The translations under genes and the position numbers were made by a program. A stretch of DNA of 20,184 bases, taken from IMG/VR virus record IMGVR_UViG_3300038417_000029, positions 1-20,184 of that record; one strand, given 5' to 3'. How positions within the stretch are numbered: the first letter of the stretch is position 1; the number at the start of each line of letters is the position of its first letter. A model generated the notes under the pieces. It made no database searches. It was not told where the DNA came from and was given only the letters and a program-made list of their open reading frames with translations. The stretch comes from a virus. Positions 12,347 through 20,150 of the stretch are shown piece after piece.

Positions 12347-12889
12347 CTAGTAGCTCGGCTTCTCCGTCGGGGGCTGGGGCTGGTTGGCGACGACCCAGGC
12401 CAGGTCCTTCCCGATTTCGGCCGCGAACGCCGCGGCGCATTGGGCCGAGTCGATGAACCAGGCATTGTTCGCTTCCTTCGATGCGCTGGCCGTGACGTTG
12501 TAGCTCCCCGTGAACGTCCAGGCCGTGCCGTCTGGGTAGATGGCGACGATGACCTTGTTGTGCAGGATGTTCCCGTCAACCGAGCTGGTGCCGATGCCCC
12601 ACTGGTCGGCGGGCAGCGCCTGAATGAGCGCGTCCACCAGAGGCTTTTCCTCGCGGCCGAAATACTCCGACGAGTCGAACAGGAACCGGGACGCCGGGAC
12701 GGCCTTGCCGATCTGGGTGAGCACCGCGAGGATGTCCGGGTCGTCGATGGAGTAGTTCGACGCCACGACGGTCGCGCCCTTGGCGAGCGCGTCCTGGAGG
12801 CGGGCGAGCAGCGTGTCGTGCGTCTCCTGGCCCTGCTCCGGGCTGAACAGCACCTGGAGCCCCACGATGTCGGTGAATTGCATGGTCAC
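12347..12889 (-). CDS. Phospholipase-D-like (single HKD) protein
   Basis: A 180-residue protein with one PLD-type active-site block: H110-N-K112 in ILHNKVIVAIYPDGTAW, then TFTGSYNVT with G128, S129 and N131. The usual HxKx4D Asp position is replaced: Ile117 sits there, and the next Asp is at 120. A single motif is typical of dimeric Nuc-type PLD nucleases and phosphodiesterases. The N-terminal half (LQDALAKGATVVASNYSIDD) matches the first strand-helix unit of such folds. It starts at GTG 12889 or ATG 12883 behind GGAGGGG, 1 nt past the upstream stop. Activity is uncertain because of the altered motif. It may act on nucleic acid or lipid, or be structural. Confidence 0.75.
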   Translation of the reverse strand: MTMQFTDIVGLQVLFSPEQGQETHDTLLARLQDALAKGATVVASNYSIDDPDILAVLTQIGKAVPASRFLFDSSEYFGREEKPLVDALIQALPADQWGIGTSSVDGNILHNKVIVAIYPDGTAWTFTGSYNVTASASKEANNAWFIDSAQCAAAFAAEIGKDLAWVVANQPQPPTEKPSY

Positions 12890-12890
12890 G

Positions 12891-13217
12891 TCAGCCCCTC
12901 CCTGGTACGACGAGCCGCGGGCCCGCGGCGCGGTTCCTTGCCATCTCCTTCGCCGCTTCGACCTCGGCGTCGTGCATCTGGCGCGCCTGGGGCTCGATCT
13001 GGTCCAGCGCCTCGGCGCGGCGTTCCTCGTAGAGCACGCACGCCTCGACGTGGGCCGGTGAGCCCGGTCCGCCCAGCAGCTGCTCCAGGAGCGCCACGAT
13101 GTAGACGTTCGACATGCCCGCGAGAGCCTTGCCCGTCTCGGCGTACATCGTCCGCGCCCGCTCGTCGTTCGCGTCGCGTAGCTGGGCGAGCAGCGCCGCC
13201 CGTTCCTGGTCAGGCAT
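12891..13217 (-). CDS. 108-residue helical protein of unknown function
   Basis: ATG 13217-13215 lies 8 nt inside the end of the previous gene, with GAAGGGGTGAGG upstream. The product is almost entirely helical and charged: MPDQERAALLAQLRDANDER at the start, VYIVALLEQLLGG near 37-49, and a long Glu/Arg/Ala helix towards the end. No family is recognised. It directly follows the portal block. The 5' extension to 13334 is Arg/Pro-rich and belongs to the overlapping gene's other frame. Confidence 0.75.
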   Translation of the reverse strand: MPDQERAALLAQLRDANDERARTMYAETGKALAGMSNVYIVALLEQLLGGPGSPAHVEACVLYEERRAEALDQIEPQARQMHDAEVEAAKEMARNRAAGPRLVVPGRG

Positions 13218-13413
13218 CCGCCTCACCCCTTCCTGTCTCCGCCAGCGTATTCGCCCGCCCGAGCAAGTCGCGGATACCGCGCCTGCGGGCCTGCTCCGCC
13301 TTGGCGCGCATCGCGGCCGTGGCCGACGGCGCACCCGGCGCCTGCGGGATGGCGCGGACGGTGACGCGCCCGCGGTGCTCGACGGGGGGCGTGCGACGCG
13401 AGGCGCGGCTCAT
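13210..13413 (-). CDS. 67-residue basic small protein
   Basis: ATG 13413-13411 overlaps the portal-fusion stop (ATGA), and the 3' end overlaps the next gene by 8 nt. The product is Arg/Ala-rich: MSRASRRTPPVEHRGRVTVR, then a predicted helix MRAKAEQARRRGIRDLLGRA. No recognisable domain. The overlaps at both ends support translation. Confidence 0.7.
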   Translation of the reverse strand: MSRASRRTPPVEHRGRVTVRAIPQAPGAPSATAAMRAKAEQARRRGIRDLLGRANTLAETGRGEADA

Positions 13414-16400
13414 TCGCCGCCCTCCTCGGTCGATGGCGCGCCGGGGATGTTCGCCGGGGCAAGCGCGCAGCGGCAGTTGGGATGGATCGGCACGTCAGGC
13501 GCGTCGTCAATCGGGTAGGGGTTCGAGTCCTCGATCTCCTCGCACTCCTCGCAGGGGTCGAACGTGAGCAGGTCCACCTCGGCCACGCCATTCTCGGTGT
13601 AGGTGTCGATGCTCGCCGCTGTAAATGACCGGGCGCACTCAGTATCCGCGATGGTGAACGCCCGCTGCGGGTCGGCGATGACGTCCGACATGGCCGCGGC
13701 GATGGTGGCGGGCGGGTCGCCCGCGGCGATGCCGTCGGCGAGCGCGGTGCCGATGCGGTCCATCGCCGACCCGGTGATGCCCTGGATGGTGATGCCCCGC
13801 GCGTCGAGGAGCGTCGCCAGCCCGCCCCCGGCGTCCTGCAGCGCCGCGTCGGACCAGCCGGGGGTCCACGCCTCCCAGTCGCGCGAGACGGTCGTCAGCA
13901 TGTCGTCGGGGAGCCACGAGGGGGCGCGGGCGTCCACGCCCAGCGCGGCGCGTGCGGCCTTGACCCCGCCCCCGTAGGCGTCGGCGTACATCTGGGCGAA
14001 GACCGCGCCCGTGCGGTCGGCGTCAATCGAGACGTTCGCCTCGACCGCGGCCCGCGCCTCGCTCGCTCCGCTCGTCGGGGGTGTAGGGGGTGAAGCCTTG
14101 GTAGCCCTCGTCACCATAGAGGCCACCGCGGCGTCGATCCCCTTCGTCCCCGCCCGCAGCGCCTCGGCTATCTTCGGCGCGTACGCCTGGGGGATTCGGT
14201 GGCGGAGGGCCGAGCCCGGCCACCGTGAACCTTTTGGGTCGGCTTTGGCCGCCTTGAAGACCGCGCGCACCTGCTCCTTGGTCTTCGCCTTGGCGAGCGC
14301 CTTGTAGATGCGGTGGCCGACCTCGACCGGGATCACCTCGTCGTGGAAGTAGCGCGGCTTGCGCCCGCGGCGGACCGCGAGGAGGGCGTTCGACTGCCAT
14401 TGGCCGAGCACCTTCTGTAGCTGCTCCTCGGCGTCGTCGTCGTCCTCGTCGTCGAAGCCGGTGAGGTCGACGCCCGTGAAGCCCGTCTCCGCGGTGATGC
14501 CCTCGGTCGGTGGCGCGCACTTGAGCAAGTTGAGGTCATCGCCCGACACCAGATAGGCCACGCCCCCGCCGTCTTCGGGGTCGATACCGTAGATGCCGTC
14601 CTTGTAGAGCTGGATGGTGCCGGTAATCGTCGCCCCGCCCGACGTCACGAACGAAACGCGCGAACCGTCGCCCACCTGGTCGTAGCTAATCGCCTTGGCG
14701 ACGCGGACCATCTTGGCAGCCGTCCCGGCCTGGGAGATGACCACCCAGTCGCAGGTGTGGCACTCCTCGCGCAGGTTCGGCATCGCCGGGATGTCCGCAG
14801 GCTCCAGCCAGCAGACGACCTCGATGTTGTCCTGGTCCGGGTCGTCGGGGTTCAGCACGCCGCGGTTCTCCGGGTCTGGGTTGAGGTGCAGCATGGCCTC
14901 CGAGGCGATGACGTAGACGAACCCGCGGTAGATGCCGTTGGGGCTGGTCCACGAGCCGTCGAAGTAGCCGTCGGGCAGCGGCTCGCCGACCTCCTCCTGC
15001 CACTCCCGGACCGCGGCCTGCAGCGGTGTCTCGTCGCCCTCCATGTGGCCGCCCGGGAACTCGAACGTGCCGGCCGCGGGGTCGTCGGGCGTGAAGGCGC
15101 GCTGAATCATGAGCACGCGGCCAGTGTCCATCGCCTTCACGACCAGCCCGCCGACGTCGACGACCGACTTGGCCGCGGGCGCGGTCTTGGGCGGCGCGGT
15201 GGAGCCTGCCGGGGGCGCGACGTTGGTCTCGTCGTGGGCCGGTTCCTGGCCCGGCGCGGGCGCGGCCGGGGGCGGAGTGCGCGGGCCACGCGGCGGGACC
15301 GGCACGGGTGGCAGGGCGCCAGGTTGACTAGGCGGCAGACTGGGTTGACCAGGCAGAGAGACGTTCGGGGGCGGTGCCAGTTCTCCCGGAGCGAGCCATT
15401 CCTTCGGTGTGACCCTTTCCAAGAACGGGGCCCCGGTCGTAATGTCGTAGCCGCCGAGAGCCTTGGCCCAGGCCATCAGGATCGCGTTCGGAATGACACC
15501 AGCTCGGCCGCCAGCGTTGTACGAGCGCGGCATCCGGTTCTCTGGGTCGACCGGCAGACCAAGAATCTTCTCGCGCGGCTCATCGGACGAGATGACCCCA
15601 GCGTCAATCCAAATCTTCTGCTCCTGGGCGACCATCAGGCGGTCTTCTTTTTCCTGGCCGAGGTCGAAATAGCAGGCGATGGGCAAGCCCAGCTCGTCCT
15701 GTGTGATCGGGTTCAGGAACACGTCCTCGATGAAGCCGGTCCGGGGCCGCGTCGAGATGCGGAACTGTTCGTCGACCTGCGTTTCCGAGGTCGCGCGGTT
15801 GACGTCGTCCAGGATGCCGAGGTCCTGCGGGGTCCGGTGGAACATCGAGATGGTCCGGCGGGCCAGGTACTCGGGGAACTTGGCGTCGAACGTCGTCGGC
15901 TTGTAGCTCGTGAACTTGGCACCGAACGGGAGCCAGCGCACCCCCCAGCGCTTCGTCTGGTCGCCGAACGTCCAGTCGTCCCACAGCTCCTGCCACTGGC
16001 CGAGCTGGTCGGGGTCGGACTGCTCGGGCGGTGCCTCGGCGAACCCCTCCGGGACCTGGCCGCCCGTGAACATGTTGAGGAAGTGCCACTGGAACCGCAC
16101 GTCGGTGTTGGCATTGAGCAGGATGCACTCGATGGGCGCCAGGCCGTAGCGGGGGTCTTCGGCGCGGGACGTGTACGGCTCGTAGATGACCAGCGTCTCG
16201 TCGGTCCAGCCCCACGGCAGCCCCTCGACGAACTGGGCGAAGGCCGGCGCGGGTGCGTCGGGGCGCTCGCCCCAGTAGTCGATGATCGGTGCCCACATCC
16301 GCCCGTCCGGCACCTGGACCGCCTTCAGCTTCCCGCTCTTGTCCCGGACCTTGTAGAGCATCCCGCAGTCGTAGGCGAGCTGCTGGTAGAGCAGCTTGGT

Positions 16401-16982
16401 CAAGAACACCCGCCAGGGGTGCTTGCCGTCGGGCTTCTTCCAGAACTGCTTGGCCTGGGCGATTTCCTTCGACACGTCGCCCTCGTAGCCGTCCACTGCC
16501 CGGAACAGGAGCGGCATCGAGCAGAGGTCGGCGATGATGTGCGAGATGCAGATTTGGGCCATGTCGTAGCCCTCGACGATCTGCGTCAGCGTGCGGAACG
16601 GGATGCGCCCGGACCTCGTCTCGACGGCGATGTTCGAGCCGGGGATGTAATCAGCCAGCCGCGGGGGCTCGTTGTAGCCGTGGAACGGCCGGATGGGCGT
16701 CCCCGGGCCGAGCGGGGGCTGGAAGGAGATGCCCTGCTCGATGAGCGCCAGTTCGATGTCCGCGGGCGTGAGCGTCGTGCGCGGCGCGTAGGCGCCCGAG
16801 GCCGCGGCGGCAACGGCGGCGAGGTTGACCCGGCCCGAGGCGATGTCGTCGGCCGTGTGCGTCGCCACGATGGCCGAGGCCGCGGTGCGCGCCGCGTCCT
16901 TCACGGCTTTGGCCTGGACGACCTTCTCACCGGCCGATGGGCGGTAGCGGGTGCCCCTGACGGCGTCGCGGACGAGGCTCAC
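13410..16982 (-). CDS. Portal-Nudix-MuF fusion protein
   Basis: A 1190-residue fusion. Residues about 80-520 are a portal protein (SRIPFRTL-type core, then YEPYTSRAEDPRYGLAPIE at 268-286 and ISMFHRTPQDLGILDD at 378-393). Residues 530-605 are a Pro-rich linker. Residues about 608-748 are a Nudix hydrolase with a perfect box G645-x5-E651-x7-R659-E-W-Q-E-E-V-G666. An acidic run follows at 843-852, then KALAKAKTKEQVRAVFKAAK (894-913). Residues about 970-1190 are MuF-like, ending with C1144-x2-C1147 and HPNCRC (1167-1172). The portal forms the DNA channel at one capsid vertex and MuF proteins are minor head components. Portal-MuF fusions are known; an intact Nudix between them is unusual. GTG 16982 overlaps the upstream stop (GTGA). 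Confidence 0.9.
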   Translation of the reverse strand: MSLVRDAVRGTRYRPSAGEKVVQAKAVKDAARTAASAIVATHTADDIASGRVNLAAVAAAASGAYAPRTTLTPADIELALIEQGISFQPPLGPGTPIRPFHGYNEPPRLADYIPGSNIAVETRSGRIPFRTLTQIVEGYDMAQICISHIIADLCSMPLLFRAVDGYEGDVSKEIAQAKQFWKKPDGKHPWRVFLTKLLYQQLAYDCGMLYKVRDKSGKLKAVQVPDGRMWAPIIDYWGERPDAPAPAFAQFVEGLPWGWTDETLVIYEPYTSRAEDPRYGLAPIECILLNANTDVRFQWHFLNMFTGGQVPEGFAEAPPEQSDPDQLGQWQELWDDWTFGDQTKRWGVRWLPFGAKFTSYKPTTFDAKFPEYLARRTISMFHRTPQDLGILDDVNRATSETQVDEQFRISTRPRTGFIEDVFLNPITQDELGLPIACYFDLGQEKEDRLMVAQEQKIWIDAGVISSDEPREKILGLPVDPENRMPRSYNAGGRAGVIPNAILMAWAKALGGYDITTGAPFLERVTPKEWLAPGELAPPPNVSLPGQPSLPPSQPGALPPVPVPPRGPRTPPPAAPAPGQEPAHDETNVAPPAGSTAPPKTAPAAKSVVDVGGLVVKAMDTGRVLMIQRAFTPDDPAAGTFEFPGGHMEGDETPLQAAVREWQEEVGEPLPDGYFDGSWTSPNGIYRGFVYVIASEAMLHLNPDPENRGVLNPDDPDQDNIEVVCWLEPADIPAMPNLREECHTCDWVVISQAGTAAKMVRVAKAISYDQVGDGSRVSFVTSGGATITGTIQLYKDGIYGIDPEDGGGVAYLVSGDDLNLLKCAPPTEGITAETGFTGVDLTGFDDEDDDDAEEQLQKVLGQWQSNALLAVRRGRKPRYFHDEVIPVEVGHRIYKALAKAKTKEQVRAVFKAAKADPKGSRWPGSALRHRIPQAYAPKIAEALRAGTKGIDAAVASMVTRATKASPPTPPTSGASEARAAVEANVSIDADRTGAVFAQMYADAYGGGVKAARAALGVDARAPSWLPDDMLTTVSRDWEAWTPGWSDAALQDAGGGLATLLDARGITIQGITGSAMDRIGTALADGIAAGDPPATIAAAMSDVIADPQRAFTIADTECARSFTAASIDTYTENGVAEVDLLTFDPCEECEEIEDSNPYPIDDAPDVPIHPNCRCALAPANIPGAPSTEEGGE

Positions 16983-17215
16983 TCAGACGCCTCGTGGCGG
17001 CTCAACAGCCCGCCGAGCCGCGCGAGCAGCTTCCCCACGGCCCCGACCGCGTCTATCTCACCCCCGTCCATCGCGAAGCCGATGAGCACGAGCACGGCCG
17101 CGGCGACGAGCAGCCCGGCGTTCGACCCGGCGAAACGCCAGGTCGCGGCGTCAGCGACGCCGAGGCCGACCAGCTGCACGAAGCCACTCTGAAAGCGAGT
17201 CGAGAATCCGGGCAA
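16979..17215 (-). CDS. 78-residue protein with one membrane helix
   Basis: Start TTG 17215-17213 is chosen because GAAGGAGG (17227-17220) sits 4 nt before it. The N-terminal third is amphipathic (MPGFSTRFQSGFVQLVGLGV). Residues about 33-49 (NAGLLVAAAVLVLIGFA) form a transmembrane helix, followed by an acidic loop and a C-terminal helix. A holin has similar size but usually lies near an endolysin, absent here. A membrane-associated minor head or ejection protein is equally possible. It overlaps the portal-fusion start by 4 nt. Confidence 0.7.
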   Translation of the reverse strand: MPGFSTRFQSGFVQLVGLGVADAATWRFAGSNAGLLVAAAVLVLIGFAMDGGEIDAVGAVGKLLARLGGLLSRHEASE

Positions 17216-17284
17216 CGCGCCTCCTTCGGTGACTAGCTGCCCCTCAGTGTAGGACCGCGGCCGGAGCGCAGCGGTGATTGTCAG

Positions 17285-18346
17285 CTACGGCGCGAAGCCG
17301 ATGGTCTGGTGCTCAATGCCTCGCCCGATCTGGGAATGGCGCTGCGCCTCGTACAGCTCGGCCAGCGTGGACTCCTCGCGGACAGCGCCCTCGCTCCACT
17401 CCGTTGCCTCCGCGGCCGTCAGTTTCGGGACGACGATGTTGGCGATGCACCGTCCGGGCCGCATGATCGCCTGGTGGAGCTTCCCGATCCGCACGTTCGT
17501 CGTCATCAGGATCAGCACGTTCAGTCCTTGGCCGATGATCCCGTCGCCAAGATTCAAGAGCCGCGCCACGGACTGACCGACGTTCGCCTTGGCGTCTGGC
17601 GTCAGGAACTCCTCGGCGTCCTCGACCACGATCAGCCGCCAGCGATTCGCGTCCTCGCCCTGATCGAGAAGAACCTGCATGAGATACCCACCACGGCCGA
17701 ACATTTCCTCGGCGTCGATGACGTAGATCATGTCGCACCACCCCCGCCAGGCGTCGGCGATGGCGCGGACCGCGGTCGTCTTCCCTGTCCCGGCCGGGCC
17801 GTGCAGGAGCAGGATGCGCCCCGAGCCGATGTCGGCGGGCGTGAGCGCCATCAGTCTCGCGATTTCCTCGCGGGCCAGCGCCGAGTAGTTCCCGGCGATG
17901 TCCTCCCACGGAGGCACGGCAAGATTGCGCTGGCGACTCCGGGCTCCATCGCCTGCCCAGTACCAAAACTCGACGCGTGCCGTCCCGCGCTCGGCCGTCT
18001 CCACCGGTGGAAGCAACTGGAGCACTTCCGCCGCCAATGTCGCTGCACGCTCGGCAGCGTCGCCACCGTCAACGGTCACACGGACCACCATGTGATTCTC
18101 GCCCCATGAGTTCGCGTAGACCCAGGCATCAGAGCCAACGCGCCACGCCCGGTAGCGCTCGTTATCACTGAGGTTGTGCCACGAGGCGACAACGTCGCCC
18201 TTGACCGTCATCTCGTCCGCGCGCTTCTTGGTCCGCCGTTCTGCGAACACCTCGTGCGGTTGCTTCATCGCGGCGATGGCCTCGTAGTAGCAGATCAGAA
18301 CCCGATTCGGGTTGTAGGCGACGTCGGCCGTGCAAACAGTCTCCAT
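17285..18346 (-). CDS. AAA+ ATPase between terminase and portal genes
   Basis: A 353-residue protein. Residues 1-150 form an N-terminal alpha/beta domain I do not recognise with confidence; it resembles the DUF5925-AAA architecture of actinobacteria. The AAA+ core has Walker A GPAGTGKT (183-190), Walker B RLIVVEDAEEF (237-247), a sensor-1 region LILMTTNV (278-285) and RPGR (296-299) with a probable arginine finger. The Walker B acidic pair is E242-D243. It is a P-loop remodelling enzyme, not a second terminase: no nuclease domain is present. ATG 18346 follows the duplicated GACAGGGAGGCAGG leader, so it is translated independently of the terminase gene. It may assist packaging or portal assembly, or act on host proteins; neither is shown. 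Confidence 0.88.
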   Translation of the reverse strand: METVCTADVAYNPNRVLICYYEAIAAMKQPHEVFAERRTKKRADEMTVKGDVVASWHNLSDNERYRAWRVGSDAWVYANSWGENHMVVRVTVDGGDAAERAATLAAEVLQLLPPVETAERGTARVEFWYWAGDGARSRQRNLAVPPWEDIAGNYSALAREEIARLMALTPADIGSGRILLLHGPAGTGKTTAVRAIADAWRGWCDMIYVIDAEEMFGRGGYLMQVLLDQGEDANRWRLIVVEDAEEFLTPDAKANVGQSVARLLNLGDGIIGQGLNVLILMTTNVRIGKLHQAIMRPGRCIANIVVPKLTAAEATEWSEGAVREESTLAELYEAQRHSQIGRGIEHQTIGFAP

Positions 18347-18347
18347 C

Positions 18348-18361
18348 CCTGCCTCCCTGTC
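18348..18361 (-). promoter_or_regulatory. Ribosome-binding leader of the AAA+ gene
   Basis: Minus-strand GACAGGGAGGCAGG ends 1 nt before ATG 18346 and is identical to the leader before the gene starting at 6553. It lies between palindrome copy 3 and the start codon. Confidence 0.7.
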
Positions 18362-18366
18362 AATAC

Positions 18367-18380
18367 CCTAGACGTCTAGG
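18367..18380. repeat. 14-bp perfect palindrome CCTAGACGTCTAGG, copy 3 of 3
   Basis: It contains the terminase stop (TAG, 18378-18376 on the minus strand) and ends 20 nt before the AAA+ start codon. It is therefore placed between two genes of the same polarity, unlike copy 2, which lies between convergent genes. No U-tract follows it. Confidence 0.85.
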
Positions 18381-19923
18381 CTTTGTCTGGCGCTTCGCCC
18401 GGCTTCTGCGGCACCCACGCTGGCGTGCCCTGGCACACGTTGCACCGTATCGCCCCGTCCGGCTGGCGCACGTAGAGGTGGTCGTGGCGCGGGACGCGCG
18501 TCGGGCGCGCGGCCAGGCGCGCGAGCCGCGCCCGCTCCCGGTCGATTGCCAGCTCGCCCTTGGACAAGGGCCTGCCCTCGTCGGCCATCTGCCCCACCTC
18601 CCGCTTCGCGATGTCTGCCTGCATGTATTCCGCGAACACATAACCATGACCGCCCGCAGCCAAGCCCAGCTCGGCAAAGGCGTGGACCAGAGCGTCCAGG
18701 CGGTCCGGCGACTCCCCCGACCCTGGCACCCACTGGGTCAGCTGGTCCTCCAACTTGGGGAACGAGCCGACGTGGTGGATGCGCCCCTGCTCGTACAGCG
18801 CCATGACGGGCTCGGCGCGCAGCCGCTTCGAGTCCTTGGCATGGACCGACTTGTACGAAATGGACCGCATGACCGAGCGCAGCACTTCCTCCCAGGTGTC
18901 CCCGCCCTGGTTCACCTCCGTCACCACGCGGTCGACCTCGTACTCCTTGTAGGTCTCGACGACACGCCGCGCCCAGCCATTCGGCGTGAACTTGCCCGAA
19001 CGGTCGGCCAGGACGTAGCCGTGACCGTCCGCGCCCTTGGCCGCGACAATGATGCCCGTCTCGTCCGAATCCTCGCCCGAGGTCGTCGCGGGATCCACGC
19101 CGAGGACGACGCGGGTGAATATCGGCGGCACCGTGACCCGGAAATGGTCGATGGTGTCCAAGTCGATCAGGGCGCCCTCTACGTCGGTGAGCAGTTCGCC
19201 TAGCAGCTCCTGGCGTCCGATGCGCGTCCCCTCATAGGCCGACAGGACTCGCGCCTTGAACGTCGGGGTGAGGTTGGCGAGGTTGTCATAGGTCGTGCCC
19301 GTCGTCTTTACTGTCGATGGCTTGCCGAGCACGTCACGGATGAGCCGGTTGTTCTTCGGCGTGGTCGAGAACCCGACCCGAGGCTGGCTGCCGCCTCGTA
19401 CGCGCATCCCGAGCATGAGGTTGTTCCACGACGTGTCGAGGACGTCGCCCTTCTTGGCATCGTCCCAGGCCGCGGGTTCGTCGGCCCAGGCGAGGTCGTG
19501 CGACGGCCCTCGGAGCTGGCCTGGGTTCTCCGACGAGAACGAGAACGCCACGGCGCCATTCGGCCAGGTGAGGCGACGGATCGACGGATTCCACTCCGGC
19601 CGGAAGTCGTCAGGCGAGCAAGCCAGGATGCCCGCCTCGCCTTCAATCATCACGTCGCGTACGTCGGCGGGCGTCCGGCTGATGAGAGCGATGCGGTGCT
19701 TACCGAACCGGCGCACCTGGTCGTTGACCCACTCGGCCATCGCCCGCGTTTTGCCCGCGCCACGGCCGGCAATGAACGCCCATACTAGCCAGTCGCCTTC
19801 GGGCGGTAGCTGCTCAGGCCGCGCAATCTCGAACCACGGCGGTGAGGGGAGCAGCACGGTTGGCCGAAACAGCCGCGCCGCGGCGAGCGCGACTTCGCGG
19901 TTACGGTCAGCGAGCAGGCTCAT
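18376..19923 (-). CDS. terL: Terminase large subunit
   Basis: A 515-residue packaging motor. The ATPase domain has Walker A AGRGAGKT (52-59), Walker B DLAWADE (143-149) and a coupling-motif region GFSTTPKNN (184-192). The RNase-H-like nuclease domain has GVDPAT (275-280, Asp277), TEVNQGGD (335-342, Glu336) and SPDRLDALVHAF (405-416, Asp407/Asp410). Beyond about 430 there is a charged tail with CNVC, a possible half zinc knuckle. It cuts and translocates phage DNA into the procapsid through the portal. ATG 19923 overlaps the upstream zinc-ribbon gene (ATGA), and its TAG stop lies inside palindrome copy 3. Confidence 0.95.
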   Translation of the reverse strand: MSLLADRNREVALAAARLFRPTVLLPSPPWFEIARPEQLPPEGDWLVWAFIAGRGAGKTRAMAEWVNDQVRRFGKHRIALISRTPADVRDVMIEGEAGILACSPDDFRPEWNPSIRRLTWPNGAVAFSFSSENPGQLRGPSHDLAWADEPAAWDDAKKGDVLDTSWNNLMLGMRVRGGSQPRVGFSTTPKNNRLIRDVLGKPSTVKTTGTTYDNLANLTPTFKARVLSAYEGTRIGRQELLGELLTDVEGALIDLDTIDHFRVTVPPIFTRVVLGVDPATTSGEDSDETGIIVAAKGADGHGYVLADRSGKFTPNGWARRVVETYKEYEVDRVVTEVNQGGDTWEEVLRSVMRSISYKSVHAKDSKRLRAEPVMALYEQGRIHHVGSFPKLEDQLTQWVPGSGESPDRLDALVHAFAELGLAAGGHGYVFAEYMQADIAKREVGQMADEGRPLSKGELAIDRERARLARLAARPTRVPRHDHLYVRQPDGAIRCNVCQGTPAWVPQKPGEAPDKA

Positions 19924-20150
19924 GGGCGCGTCATCCTAGGCTTCGCTCGTTGCGCTTCAATGGCACACCCCCGGCATCGCTTGGCGATACGTCCTAGCCA
20001 GTCAACAGGGTAAACGGCTCTTTCTGCTGGGCCAGTTGACAGCGTCACAAGCCGAGTCTGCTTGCACTCAGGGCACCGTACCTGATACTTACGACGGGTC
20101 AGATAGCGGCTGACTCGTTCAACCACTACTGGCCGTGGAGAATGTCTCAC
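19920..20150 (-). CDS. 76-residue zinc-ribbon protein
   Basis: GTG 20150-20148 overlaps a likely upstream stop (GTGA), and the gene ends in an ATGA overlap with the terminase. Two CxxC pairs, C26/C29 (RCPECKQ) and C59/C62 (KRCRGCA), set 29 residues apart, form a plausible zinc ribbon in a basic protein. Its position just before the large terminase is where a small terminase often lies, but its size and fold do not resemble a typical small terminase. A nucleic-acid-binding accessory protein is the safer reading. Confidence 0.75.
   Translation of the reverse strand: MRHSPRPVVVERVSRYLTRRKYQVRCPECKQTRLVTLSTGPAERAVYPVDWLGRIAKRCRGCAIEAQRAKPRMTRP

Noticed and set aside
12200-13567. 455-codon plus-strand frame opposite the phospholipase-D-like and small genes
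   Set aside because: Arg/Pro-rich shadow frame; the minus strand holds a chain of overlapping genes with recognisable motifs.
14757-17192. 811-codon open frame on the plus strand opposite the portal fusion
   Set aside because: Its product is Arg/Gly/Val-rich low-complexity sequence typical of the antisense of high-GC genes. The minus strand carries recognisable portal, Nudix and MuF motifs.
18335-18363. TTGACA on the minus strand just after palindrome copy 3
   Set aside because: At 17-nt spacing the hexamer is ACTGTT, within the ATPase coding region. TTGACA here is partly the duplicated ribosome leader, so no promoter is called.
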